The notes beneath the pieces are model-generated. The model made no database searches. It was not told where the DNA came from and worked only from the letters and a program-made list of their open reading frames with translations. DNA of 64,000 nt, taken from NCBI RefSeq assembly GCF_000963965.1, contig NZ_BAMX01000017.1:95375-159374 (forward strand), read 5' to 3'. This DNA is from Acetobacter orientalis (lineage in GTDB: Bacteria; Pseudomonadota; Alphaproteobacteria; Acetobacterales; Acetobacteraceae). The translations under genes were made by a program, and so were the position numbers. Every line of letters starts with the position of its first letter. The first letter of the stretch is position 1. Below, one piece after another: positions 9,332 through 17,977 of the stretch.

Positions 9332-10438
9332 ATGAGCACATCTGTTGGCCAATTCGGAAGTAGCGGCGCCTCCGTCATTCTGAATGCAAGCATTCAAAAA
9401 TTAACGCAGGCCCAATCTCAGATTGCATGGCAAACCTCAACCCAGACTATTGGCGAGACCTTTGCCGACCTCGGAACAAACCGCGCCACAGCATTAAGTC
9501 TTGCACCAAAAATTTCGCAGGTTACGTCATGGCAAAACAATATTACACAGGCGCAAAGCAGCCTTAAAATTACGGCCAGTGCGTTACAGCAAATTGCCTC
9601 TCTTGCACAAAACATGGCCACAAATCTGCTGAGCATGTCAGGCACATCGGGTTCGTCTGCTACCGCGACCGATGCCTACGCAGCACAGGCGCAAAGCGCT
9701 TTAACTGAGCTTACCTCAGCCCTAAACACATCCGATGGCACAAGCTACGTTTTTGCTGGCAACGCCTCAAACGAAAAACCCCTGCAAGGTAACGCCTCTC
9801 TCTCTGACAGCACATTAGCGTCTACCATTGCTTCAACAGTAAAGTCTCTCACGTCCTCTAATGCTTCCAGCATTATGGAAAGTGTGACGTCTGCCACCAA
9901 CGATGACAAAAGCATTTTTGCCAGCACGCTGTACGCTTCAGGCAACCCAGCCACAACAACGCAAAACCTTCAACAAGCAGCAAGTAGCCAAAGATATACT
10001 GTCATAAGTTCTGGCGAAACGATGCAAATTGGCGCCGTTGCTACCCAAGGTAATGCGTCAGACGTGTCCTCCACGTCTACCGGCTCCCCGATTAAAGACT
10101 TAATGCGTGACCTCATGGTAGTGTCTTCCATGAGCGGTATGTCGTCTGACACCAGCGGTTATGCTGACCTCGTCAAACAACTGCATGCATCTCTCACCAC
10201 AACAGTTTCCCAGATCACCAATATGGAAACCACAATTGGTACCCAACAAAACACATTAACGGCACGCGCCAGCCTGCTTGCAAGCATGCAAACCTCTTTG
10301 CAAACACAGCTTTCAAACGCACGCTCGGTAGATGTGGCTCAGGTTGCCATACATTCTCAAGACGTTAACACGAGCCTAAAAGCCTCTTTCATTCTCATTT
10401 CCGACATGAAAGACATGTCTTTAGCTAATTACATCTGA
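9332..10438 (+). CDS. flgL: Hook-filament junction protein FlgL
   Basis: FlgL (HAP3) sits between FlgK and flagellin. The 368-residue product has a flagellin-like N-terminal coiled coil (IQKLTQAQSQIAWQT, with LGTNRATALSLAPKI) and a matching C-terminal helix (VDVAQVAIHSQDVNTSLKAS) around a Ser/Thr-rich core. It is longer and less canonical than enteric FlgL, so the name rests on its position directly after flgK and on the paired terminal helices. The gene starts 21 bp after flgK, with GAGGGGAAGG upstream of the ATG. Confidence 0.88.
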   Translation: MSTSVGQFGSSGASVILNASIQKLTQAQSQIAWQTSTQTIGETFADLGTNRATALSLAPKISQVTSWQNNITQAQSSLKITASALQQIASLAQNMATNLLSMSGTSGSSATATDAYAAQAQSALTELTSALNTSDGTSYVFAGNASNEKPLQGNASLSDSTLASTIASTVKSLTSSNASSIMESVTSATNDDKSIFASTLYASGNPATTTQNLQQAASSQRYTVISSGETMQIGAVATQGNASDVSSTSTGSPIKDLMRDLMVVSSMSGMSSDTSGYADLVKQLHASLTTTVSQITNMETTIGTQQNTLTARASLLASMQTSLQTQLSNARSVDVAQVAIHSQDVNTSLKASFILISDMKDMSLANYI

Positions 10439-10555
10439 GCATAAACACGCAGTACAGTACTAAAGTTGCCAGCTACTGTGCTGCCGCTCGTTTACCATAT
10501 GACCACGTTGCATGTTGAGCATGTGAGAGACCAATACGCAAAAAGGAGCCTTATT

Positions 10556-10912
10556 ATGCAACGCTTCCTCCTGCTCACATTGCTCGTCTCTTGCGCCTTA
10601 TTCAGTACAGCACACGCTCAGCCCGGCAACTCACTGCCTAGCGCGCCAAGCACGCTTTCTCATCATAACCATCCACACCACAGACCTCCGCAACCCCCAC
10701 CGCAGCCAGACTATAATGGGTACCCACCGCCTTACCCAGTCACTCCCTACCCTTACGATTACGGGTGGTCTGCTATGGGCGGAGCCTACATGCAACAGCC
10801 AGCCCCTATGCAAGACCCCGGCAGCCATGTCACAATCAATGGCAAAACCTTCCCGTCCAAAAACGCTGCTCAACAAGGGGCGCGTAGCTCTGTGCAGGTA
10901 GATGGTCAGTAA
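10556..10912 (+). CDS. Small exported Pro/Tyr/His-rich protein, function unknown
   Basis: 118 residues starting at ATG 10556, chosen because the ribosome site AAAAGGAG lies directly upstream and because a Sec signal peptide starts there (MQRFLLLTLLVSCALFSTAHA, cleavage after AHA). The mature protein has a His/Pro tract (HHNHPHHRPPQPPP), a Pro/Tyr segment (YPPPYPVTPYPYDYG) and a short C-terminal domain with VTINGKTFPS. Low-complexity proteins of this kind are often cell-wall or envelope-associated. It precedes an L,D-transpeptidase by 32 bp and may act with it. No family recognised. Confidence 0.75.
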   Translation: MQRFLLLTLLVSCALFSTAHAQPGNSLPSAPSTLSHHNHPHHRPPQPPPQPDYNGYPPPYPVTPYPYDYGWSAMGGAYMQQPAPMQDPGSHVTINGKTFPSKNAAQQGARSSVQVDGQ

Positions 10913-10944
10913 GCTTCTTTCCCTCGCTCTAACTCTATCAAATC

Positions 10945-11991
10945 ATGGTTAATTTTACCTGTAGTCATAGTAAACGCTGGCTGCCCTATAGTGCTGGCCT
11001 TTATATTTTCACCCTTTTAAGTGCATTTTCATGTGCGGCCTCAGCACAAAGTAACGCACCCTCCCCCTCCTTCTTTCCTGATGGAGATGTCGGGAGCACA
11101 GCTCTTTTATCGCGCACCAATCCACCAGCTACAATTTTGCCGCCTCCCACCCAACCAACCGCAACACTGCCAGCAAAGCCGCTTGCCACGCCACCCTCAG
11201 CACTGCCGCTTCCTGCTCCAATTACTAACGCGCCTGCACTTTCTAACGCTTTAGTCGATCAAGAAAGTCAGAACCTGCATGCAGCATTTCAACAAGAGGT
11301 TTCTCACGCTCCGCCACCACCGGCCGAACTCCAAGCGTTATGGATTAGCCTTGCCCGTCAACAATTAGAAAGCAGTCAATACCGCCCTGGCAACAGTCAG
11401 GTCGTTGTTCTTGTTGACCGCAACCCAAAAGTGCAAAGGCTTTCCCTTGTCGTTATTAATTTAAACGACCAAACATGGCGCATAATCGGCAGCACACGTG
11501 TTTCAACCGGCAAAAAGGGCCGCAAAGACTACTACATTACCCCCGTAGGTGTTTTTACAAACACAGCTAATCGCTTGGGGTACAGAGCTCTCGGCACCAA
11601 AAACGAACACGGCATTATGGGTAATGGCACCCACGGTATGCGCGTATGGGACTTTGGCTGGCAGCAAGGTACAAAAGGGTGGCTAGCTAACCACGAGCAA
11701 GGCCCTATGCGCCTGGAAATGCATGCTACAGACCCCTATATTCTGGAAAAAAGGCTAGGCCATACAGCCTCTGCTGGGTGCATCCGTATTCCTGCACCTC
11801 TTAATATTTTTCTAGACCGACACGGCTTGCTTGATGCTGATTACGAACAAAAAAGCCACACAGATAAGCGGTTTCTGGCGCTCCTACGCAAAGATCGCAC
11901 CCCCTCCCCGCTTTCGGGTGTCGCTGTTATCGTTATAGACACCAGCAATACCGTCAAAACATCTCCCTTTACACACACGCACCATTTTTAA
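10945..11991 (+). CDS. Exported L,D-transpeptidase (YkuD family)
   Basis: A 348-residue protein with a signal peptide (cleavage near SCAASAQS), a Pro/Ala-rich linker of about 90 residues, and a C-terminal YkuD-type domain. Catalytic-type residues are visible: His in EMHATDP and Cys in TASAGCIRI, preceded by GIMGNGTHGMRVWDFG. These enzymes make 3-3 crosslinks in peptidoglycan or attach proteins to it through a Cys acyl-enzyme. The common SHGCIR motif reads SAGCIR, so one His is replaced. The position between flgL and fliG suggests a role in fitting rod or rings through the wall, which is inference. Confidence 0.85.
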   Translation: MVNFTCSHSKRWLPYSAGLYIFTLLSAFSCAASAQSNAPSPSFFPDGDVGSTALLSRTNPPATILPPPTQPTATLPAKPLATPPSALPLPAPITNAPALSNALVDQESQNLHAAFQQEVSHAPPPPAELQALWISLARQQLESSQYRPGNSQVVVLVDRNPKVQRLSLVVINLNDQTWRIIGSTRVSTGKKGRKDYYITPVGVFTNTANRLGYRALGTKNEHGIMGNGTHGMRVWDFGWQQGTKGWLANHEQGPMRLEMHATDPYILEKRLGHTASAGCIRIPAPLNIFLDRHGLLDADYEQKSHTDKRFLALLRKDRTPSPLSGVAVIVIDTSNTVKTSPFTHTHHF

Positions 11992-12054
11992 AGCTGTATA
12001 AACTTCTTTCCTCCAGCGGCGCGATCGGGCAAAAACACAGTTTAGCCGGGTAAT

Positions 12055-13560
12055 GTGACGCTTTTTACGCAGGTTTCTAAATTTATGCAGCATGATCGCT
12101 CCCCTTTTTGCTCAACCGAGACAAGGGACGCTACGCCACCCCAAAATGCACATGATGATGCAACGGCGCTGCATCGTGCAGGAAATTTTGCTCAAGCTGC
12201 TGATGCTTACATGCGCGAACTGGCGCTCACCCCCAACGATGCAAGGTTACTCAGTAATTTTGGTGGTTTGCTTTGTTCAATGGCACAATTTGACGCCTCA
12301 AAAGCGCTCCTCACCAAAGCAGTCAGCCTTGCTCCAGATATGCCGGATGCTTGGAACAATTTAGGCAACACACTTGTTGAACTACAAGACTATGCAAACG
12401 CAATAACCGCTTACAAACAGTGCCTTGGCCTTACCCCCAATCATCCACTTGCTCTTAGCAGCCTTGGGGTTGCGCTAGACCGGCAGGGCCACCATGCCAT
12501 AGCAGAAAAAGGCCACCGCTTTGCTTTGCGCCTTGATCCAGACAACCCAATGAGCCACCTTAACCTCGCGGTTTCACTATTGGCACAAGGCAAATACCCC
12601 GAAGGGTTTGCCGAGTTTGAATGGCGCTGGAAAACAACCATGACCAGCCATCATGGTATGGATGGCCCCCTCTGGAACGGGCAACCACTTGAAGGCAAAA
12701 CGCTCTTCATTCATACCGAAGGCGGGTTTGGAGACATGCTCCAATTCTCGCGCTTTATTCCGTTTGCCGCAGCACGGGGGGGGCATACTGTTACACTCGT
12801 CCGTAAAGAGCTTTTACGGCTTATGCAGGTGTCTTTTCCCGATCTGCACTTTGTAACAGTAGAAGACGATATTCCCCGCTATCATTTTCAGTGCCCCATC
12901 ATGAGCCTTCCCTTGGCTTTGGGCACTACTTTGGACACAATTCCATTAGCTGAGGGCTATCTCAAAACCACTCCAGCGCAGGATAGCTTCTGGCAAAACC
13001 TTCTTTCGCAAGACTTAAGCCTAAGCCCATTAGCCGCCACTAAACCTTTCAAAATTGGGTTGGTCTGGGCTGGCTCGCCTCATACAGGCCTAAGATTTGC
13101 CGAGGTCGTTGATGGGCGCCGCTCGCTCTCTTTGGCCACCCTTGCCCCCTTAGCTCAAGCTGCCCCAAATGCGCTATTTTACAGCCTGCAAGTCGGTGAG
13201 CAAAGCGCTCAAGCTCAGCACCCACCAACCGGCATGACGCTAATAGACCACACAAAACACCTAAAAGACTTCAGTGACACAGCAGCCCTCGCCAAACAGC
13301 TTGACCTTATCATTGCGGTAGATACATCAACCGCGCATCTTGCTGCTGGGCTAGGGCAGCCAACATGGGTCTTGTCGCGTTACGACCAATGCTGGCGCTG
13401 GCTGTCACAGCGCACAGACTCACCGTGGTATAAAAGCCTAAAACTCTACCAGCAGGCTCAACCGCTTGACTGGACATTGCCCCTTGAACAGCTCACCGCT
13501 GATCTGGCAAAATTAAACACCACTGCCCATTCTGTAGAAAGAAACCACTCTAATGCTTAA
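12055..13560 (+). CDS. TPR protein with glycosyltransferase-like domain, candidate flagellin modifier
   Basis: A 501-residue protein (GTG 12055; ATG 12085 is an equally possible start). Residues about 35-200 are tetratricopeptide repeats (ALHRAGNFAQAADAY, ALLSNFGGLL-like, AWNNLGNTLVELQDYANA, HLNLAVSLLAQGKYPEGF). The C-terminal half has the Rossmann-type pattern of GT-B/heptosyltransferase-like enzymes: FIHTEGGFGDMLQFSRFIP, KIGLVWAGSP, IIAVDTSTAHLAAGLGQPTW, then WRWLS and SPWY. TPR-fused transferases of this build occur in alphaproteobacterial flagellar loci. The gene overlaps fliG by eight bases, so flagellin or another axial protein is the likely substrate. The sugar donor cannot be told. 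Confidence 0.8.
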   Translation: MTLFTQVSKFMQHDRSPFCSTETRDATPPQNAHDDATALHRAGNFAQAADAYMRELALTPNDARLLSNFGGLLCSMAQFDASKALLTKAVSLAPDMPDAWNNLGNTLVELQDYANAITAYKQCLGLTPNHPLALSSLGVALDRQGHHAIAEKGHRFALRLDPDNPMSHLNLAVSLLAQGKYPEGFAEFEWRWKTTMTSHHGMDGPLWNGQPLEGKTLFIHTEGGFGDMLQFSRFIPFAAARGGHTVTLVRKELLRLMQVSFPDLHFVTVEDDIPRYHFQCPIMSLPLALGTTLDTIPLAEGYLKTTPAQDSFWQNLLSQDLSLSPLAATKPFKIGLVWAGSPHTGLRFAEVVDGRRSLSLATLAPLAQAAPNALFYSLQVGEQSAQAQHPPTGMTLIDHTKHLKDFSDTAALAKQLDLIIAVDTSTAHLAAGLGQPTWVLSRYDQCWRWLSQRTDSPWYKSLKLYQQAQPLDWTLPLEQLTADLAKLNTTAHSVERNHSNA

Positions 13561-14599
13561 TGCCATGCTCACAAACCCAGACATGCCAGTAGAAAGCATT
13601 GTGGCCAGCCTGAATGGGCGGCAGAAAGTTGCCATTTTGATGTTGGCGGCAGGGCGTGAAAAATCATCTAAAATTCTTAAACAATTACATGAAGATGAAG
13701 TACGCGATATCTCTTTAGCCATGAGCGGCCTAGGGCTTATACGCGCCCAGATTGTAGAAGCTGTCTGCTACGAATTTTCTAGAAATTTTGAAGCTGCCGA
13801 GGGGCTTATTGGTAACTACGAAACCACAGAAACCTTCCTACGCAAGGCACTGCCTACAGAACTAGCCGATAAAATTATCGAAGAAATCCGTGGCCCCAAC
13901 CATACCAGTATGTGGGATAAACTGGTCAATATTCCTGAAGGTGTGCTGGCCAACTATCTCCGCAACGAGTATCCACAAACGTCTGCTGTTATTCTCAGCC
14001 ACCTCCAGCCCGCTTATGCAGCCCGCATATTTGTGCTCTTGCCTGAAGACTACGCGACAGAGGTCATGACGCGTATTCTACACATGGAAACCGTACAGCA
14101 AAGCGTTATAGACAGCGTAGAAGCCACCTTGCGCACAGAGTTTATGACGTCCGTCGGCCGCTCTTCCGGGCGCAACAGTTACCAATTGCTGGCAGATATT
14201 TTCAACAATTTCGACCGCAACACAGAAGCGCGCCTGTCTGAAGCCATGGATCATATGAACCATGATGACATGGAAAAAGTAAAAGCCCTGATGTTTACCT
14301 TTGAAGACATCAAGCGCCTGCAACATGAAGACCTGATGAAAATCATCAGAGAAATCGACATGGAAAAACTGCCCCTTGCTCTCAAAGGTGCGTCTCAAAC
14401 TGTGCGCGAAATGTTCCTTGAGTGCATGTCAAAACGTGCGGGTAAAATTCTCATTGAAGAAATTTCTGCCCTCGGCCCTGTACGCGTAAGAGATGCAGAC
14501 GCGGCTCAAATGGAAATTGTTATTACCATTAAAAATATGGCGAATGCAGGCGAAATTGACCTTGGCCCAAGCGACAACGATGATGAAATGATTATGTAG
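13553..14599 (+). CDS. fliG: Flagellar motor switch protein FliG
   Basis: FliG joins the MS ring to the C ring and takes torque from the stator. The 348-residue product shows the N-terminal domain (NGRQKVAILMLAAG), the middle domain (EYPQTSAVILSHLQPAYAARIFVLLPEDYATEVMTRI) and the charged C-terminal torque helix region (FTFEDIKRLQHEDLMKIIREIDMEKLPLALKGA), ending GPVRVRDADAAQMEIV. The start overlaps the end of the TPR/transferase gene, which suggests coupled translation. A perfect 10-bp hairpin follows the stop. fliM lies 1.3 kb downstream; fliN is not in this window. Confidence 0.98.
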   Translation: MLNAMLTNPDMPVESIVASLNGRQKVAILMLAAGREKSSKILKQLHEDEVRDISLAMSGLGLIRAQIVEAVCYEFSRNFEAAEGLIGNYETTETFLRKALPTELADKIIEEIRGPNHTSMWDKLVNIPEGVLANYLRNEYPQTSAVILSHLQPAYAARIFVLLPEDYATEVMTRILHMETVQQSVIDSVEATLRTEFMTSVGRSSGRNSYQLLADIFNNFDRNTEARLSEAMDHMNHDDMEKVKALMFTFEDIKRLQHEDLMKIIREIDMEKLPLALKGASQTVREMFLECMSKRAGKILIEEISALGPVRVRDADAAQMEIVITIKNMANAGEIDLGPSDNDDEMIM

Positions 14600-14607
14600 C
14601 ACTGTTA

Positions 14608-14632
14608 GTGCCTCTCACAAGCTGAGAGGCAC
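14608..14632. terminator. Perfect hairpin after fliG, terminator-like without T-run
   Basis: GTGCCTCTCA and its exact complement TGAGAGGCAC flank a five-base loop nine bases after the fliG stop. No run of T follows on either side, so it may act as an mRNA 3'-end stabiliser or pausing hairpin rather than a classic intrinsic terminator. The next gene starts 124 bp later after a very A/T-rich stretch that looks like a promoter. Confidence 0.55.
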
Positions 14633-14755
14633 GCCTCCACTTTCATGACACCACCACAACCCAGCCAATCAATTACGCTATAGTTAAATATTGTGCATAT
14701 TTTATTTTTTCTGTATTTTTTGCACATGTATAAATAACGAGATTTTTCCATCACT

Positions 14756-15142
14756 ATGTCTTTTTTTCGCAAACTTCTTGTTTTCAGCCTTTTGGTTGCA
14801 CCACTCACTACAGCGCATGCCTCAGAGATTATCGGCCAAGGCACCACGCGCTGTGAGAAATTTCTAAAATTAACCGAATTAAACGACCAAGTTGAAGACA
14901 CCTTCATGAACTGGGCCGAAGGATATGTCAGCGGCTTAGCCTTTGATCGCTCTGCCCACGGTGTAGAGGTCGATGCTAGCATTTTCTTATTCCATTATTC
15001 ATACGACAAAGAAAAAATTCGCCAATTCTGCCAGCGCTCACCGCAATCTTCTTACAAAGACGCCGTGCACCACACATTGCTAGAATTATTACAAGACCAA
15101 GGAGCAGATATTGGTAAAGATGAGCAGTTTAAACTGCACTGA
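14756..15142 (+). CDS. Small exported Rap1a/Tai-like protein, function unknown
   Basis: 128 residues with a Sec signal peptide (MSFFRKLLVFSLLVAPLTTAHA) and a small mature domain with two cysteines: TRCEKF near the start and RQFCQRSP near the end. Between them lies WAEGYVSGLAFD. The Cys...W.xGYxxG...FCxxxP layout recalls the Rap1a/Tai (Ssp immunity-like) fold, and the two cysteines probably form a disulfide. An A/T-rich promoter-like stretch (14680-14755) precedes it, with TGTGCA and TGCACA arms about 24 bases apart. It sits between fliG and fliL. The role is unknown; the family call is from pattern only. Confidence 0.65.
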   Translation: MSFFRKLLVFSLLVAPLTTAHASEIIGQGTTRCEKFLKLTELNDQVEDTFMNWAEGYVSGLAFDRSAHGVEVDASIFLFHYSYDKEKIRQFCQRSPQSSYKDAVHHTLLELLQDQGADIGKDEQFKLH

Positions 15143-15284
15143 ACACCTTTTCTGCCTTCATTCCTACCCACCTAACCTCCAGCAGCTGTACCTCTAACAG
15201 AACAAGGTTCGCGCAAGGCATTGAGAAACCGATGCCCACAAGGTAGAGTGCGCAAAATACCAACCACTCTGGAGCTATTCAGAT

Positions 15285-15833
15285 ATGAGTGAAACTGCCA
15301 ACGGTAGAGTACCGCTTTCCGCACCTGAGAGCGAAGACTATGAATCTGCCGAGCATACGTCAGTTTCTCCTGACAGCACCAAAAAGAGTAAGAAGAAACT
15401 ACTTATTATTGTGGCAGCAGCTCTCGTGTTGCTCGCAGGTGGTGGTTTTGTGGCATGGAAAAAAAGCTCGCTATTCCAGACGACAGTCAAAAGCCACCTC
15501 GACACAAAAGGTAAATTTTCTGCGCTCAACACCCCTATCCTTCTTGGTATCCCTACCATCATCTCCAACCTAGACAGTGGAGACGGCCACCCTGTTTACG
15601 TCAAACTGACAGCAAAGGTTGAGGTTCTAGGGGCTTCAAACGAGGCATCGTTGCAAGATAAAGTGCCAGAAATACAAGATATGTTCCAAACATACCTGCA
15701 CGAAACCCGGGCGCAAGACATTCGTGGCAATGGCATATACAGACTAAGAGAAGCCATGTTGCGCCGATTAAGAGCCAACATGGCCCCTCTACAGGTTACT
15801 AATCTGTATCTTGTCGAGTTTCTCGTCCAATAA
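15285..15833 (+). CDS. fliL: Flagellar basal-body-associated protein FliL
   Basis: FliL surrounds the stator and supports torque. The 182-residue product has a cytoplasmic N terminus of about 45 residues, one membrane helix (KKLLIIVAAALVLLAGGGFVAW) and a periplasmic stomatin-like domain ending in VPEIQDMFQTYL, IYRLREAMLRRL and VTNLYLVEFLVQ, as in FliL. GGAG lies about ten bases before the ATG. fliM follows after 46 bp. Confidence 0.93.
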   Translation: MSETANGRVPLSAPESEDYESAEHTSVSPDSTKKSKKKLLIIVAAALVLLAGGGFVAWKKSSLFQTTVKSHLDTKGKFSALNTPILLGIPTIISNLDSGDGHPVYVKLTAKVEVLGASNEASLQDKVPEIQDMFQTYLHETRAQDIRGNGIYRLREAMLRRLRANMAPLQVTNLYLVEFLVQ

Positions 15834-15879
15834 TTTGCCAACCTCAGCGTAGTATTCCATTCGCTCCCCCTACGGGATC

Positions 15880-17199
15880 ATGGCAAGAGAGAGCATGCAG
15901 GACACGAACAACACAGCCGACGACTCCTCAGAACCTCAGGACACCGCCCCCCCCTCTGCCCCAGAGCACGGCCAGCCTGAAGAGAGCACACCTGCGCCCA
16001 GCACAGAGCCAACAGATACAGAAGTTGAGCCACCTGCCAAGCCTGAGGCTCAGCCACAGTCTGAAGACAGCGCACCAGAAAATGCATTTGGTAAAACGCT
16101 GGATCAGTCTGAAATAGATAGCTTACTGGGCAATACCTTTGCGCCTCCTCCCCCACGGGAGGAAACAGGCATGGAGCGCGTTATTAAAGCAGGGTTTGTG
16201 GCGTATGAACGCCTGCCCATGCTCGAGATCATTTTCGATCGACTTGTTCGGCTGCTCTCAACGACACTGCGTAGCTTCACCAACGACAACGTTGAAATTA
16301 CCATAGAAGATATTCGCTCAGTACGCTTTGGCGACTACATGAGCACTAGCCCGTCCTCCACTCTGTTTGCCGTATTTAAGGCAACACAGTGGGAAAATTA
16401 CGGGCTTATCGCCATTGATCCCTCTCTTTCTTATTCCATCATTGATATCTTGATGGGGGGGCAGCGCGGTCATGGCCATTCCGGCACAGAGACGCGGCCG
16501 CACACCGCCATTGAGCGCGCGCTCATAGAAAAAATGATCACGCTTACGCTGAACGACCTTTCCTCTGCGTTCAGCCCCGTTTGCGCCATCGACTTCGTCT
16601 TCGAGCGCCTAGAGGTCAGTTCGCGCTTTGCTGCCATTGCTCGTGCCTCCAATGCCGTTGTAGCCACCAAGCTGCATATCGATATGGAAGATAGAAATGG
16701 TAGTATGGTACTTGTTATACCCTACGCTACGCTAGAGCCTGTCAGAGACCAATTATCTCAGCAGTTTATGGGTGAACATTTTGGCCGTGACTCGATTTGG
16801 GAAGACCATCTGATTTCTGAAATTTTAGAAACAGATGCTCAGGTTTCCGCCATTTTGGAAGAGAAAGTGGTTCCCCTCTCCTGCCTTCTCGACCTACGCC
16901 CCGGTAGCCAGATCCTGTTTCCACATACCAGCGGCACGCCTTTTCACGTCAAAATCCAATGCGGGCAAACCCCTCTTTTTGAGGGCCGCCTGGGTAGATT
17001 GCGCGATAGAACTGCTGTTAAAATAGAACGACGTTTGGTACCCCCAGCAGACCCGCACACCCATTACCTCTTTACCCCTGAAACAGTGGGGGATGAGGCT
17101 CACGCCCCTTCTTCTTCCCAACAACCGCCCGCACCCTCTCAACCGGGCCAGACTGGAGGCCATCTAACAGATGCTGACACAGGTCCAACTCATCATTGA
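15880..17199 (+). CDS. fliM: Flagellar motor switch protein FliM
   Basis: FliM forms the C ring and binds phospho-CheY. The 439-residue product has an acidic, Pro-rich N-terminal extension of about 65 residues before the CheY-binding motif (LDQSEIDSLLG). The CheC-like middle domain follows (RLVRLLSTTLRSF, IEDIRSVRFGDYM, LMGGQRG, ERALIEKMITLTLNDLSSAF), then a C-terminal SpoA-like domain (LLDLRPGSQILFP, LFEGRLGRLRDRTAVKIE). The longer N terminus is unusual; an alternative start at 15895 shortens it by five residues. It overlaps the next gene by 29 bases. Confidence 0.97.
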   Translation: MARESMQDTNNTADDSSEPQDTAPPSAPEHGQPEESTPAPSTEPTDTEVEPPAKPEAQPQSEDSAPENAFGKTLDQSEIDSLLGNTFAPPPPREETGMERVIKAGFVAYERLPMLEIIFDRLVRLLSTTLRSFTNDNVEITIEDIRSVRFGDYMSTSPSSTLFAVFKATQWENYGLIAIDPSLSYSIIDILMGGQRGHGHSGTETRPHTAIERALIEKMITLTLNDLSSAFSPVCAIDFVFERLEVSSRFAAIARASNAVVATKLHIDMEDRNGSMVLVIPYATLEPVRDQLSQQFMGEHFGRDSIWEDHLISEILETDAQVSAILEEKVVPLSCLLDLRPGSQILFPHTSGTPFHVKIQCGQTPLFEGRLGRLRDRTAVKIERRLVPPADPHTHYLFTPETVGDEAHAPSSSQQPPAPSQPGQTGGHLTDADTGPTHH

Positions 17200-17821
17200 G
17201 ATCATTCTCTCTTTCTTTCTTTTTCTGGGCATTATTTACAGCTTCTACCTCAGCCGTGTGCTGTCACACCTTAAGCGCGACCGTGCCAGTTTGCTTTCTT
17301 TGGTAGAAAAGCTGCAAAGCAGCGTTACCAGCGCAGAAGAGGGGGTTGAGAAGCTCCGTGTAGCAGGTGAAGTAAGCGGGCGGCCTTTAAGCAGAATGAT
17401 TGAGCAGGCCAAAGCGAGCGGCTCTGAACTAGATAGCATGGCCAGCAAAGCAGATAGCGTTGCCGACCGCCTGCAAGAAGTCCTTACCCGCGTGCCTAAT
17501 CAAGAAAGAAGGCTTGAACGCCTTCTGCTTGAAGTTGAAGACGCACAAGAAGAACTCGCCAAAGACTTGGCAACCTTGCAGTCTTATAATCTGCACTCCA
17601 CACCCGAAGTGCATCAGATATCGGAGGAAACTCCTCCTCCAGAAAGCATAGACAGTACAGAACACGGTCTTTCCGATTCATGGATTGCACCAGAAGCCGA
17701 AGCTTCCACCTTACCGCATCTACAAACCCACCTGCGCCAACCCCCGCAAAACGCAGTAAATTTGCAGACCATGTTGAAGCCCCACCACCAGGCTCTCTCA
17801 CACGCGCACGCCCGTATTTAA
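17171..17821 (+). CDS. Membrane-anchored coiled-coil protein after fliM (DUF6468-like)
   Basis: 216 residues: an N-terminal membrane helix (QLIIEIILSFFLFLGIIYSFYL), then a predicted coiled coil from about residue 30 to 140 (HLKRDRASLLSLVEKLQSSV, RLERLLLEVEDAQEEL) and a Pro/His-rich tail. Proteins of this build follow fliM in several alphaproteobacterial flagellar operons and are annotated as DUF6468, which I recall rather than verified. The 29-base overlap with fliM implies coupling. A strong terminator lies 78 bp after the stop, so this is the last gene of the fliL-fliM unit. Confidence 0.75.
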   Translation: MLTQVQLIIEIILSFFLFLGIIYSFYLSRVLSHLKRDRASLLSLVEKLQSSVTSAEEGVEKLRVAGEVSGRPLSRMIEQAKASGSELDSMASKADSVADRLQEVLTRVPNQERRLERLLLEVEDAQEELAKDLATLQSYNLHSTPEVHQISEETPPPESIDSTEHGLSDSWIAPEAEASTLPHLQTHLRQPPQNAVNLQTMLKPHHQALSHAHARI

Positions 17822-17898
17822 AGGCGCTCAACAGAACCTTTCTAAAAGAGCCATAAATAGTCAGATTTTTTAAGAATTTTTGAACAGTCCTAAAAGCG

Positions 17899-17935
17899 AC
17901 CTTTCCCACCCTCAAACAGTCGGAAAGGTTTTTTT
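17899..17935 (+). terminator. Intrinsic terminator before flagellin
   Basis: ACCTTTCC pairs with GGAAAGGT across a 15-base loop and is followed by a run of seven T. It ends the fliL-fliM transcript and insulates the flagellin promoter that follows. Confidence 0.85.
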
Positions 17936-17977
17936 CTGTCCTGAATGTAACTTTAAAAACAAAAAAAAGAGAGCGCG

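Noticed and set aside
10461..10494. Sigma-28-like element (TAAAGTTG ... GCCGCTCG) before the small exported gene
   Set aside because: Both halves look good, but the gap is about three bases too long for a flagellar sigma-28 promoter, and I could not find a match at flagellin itself.
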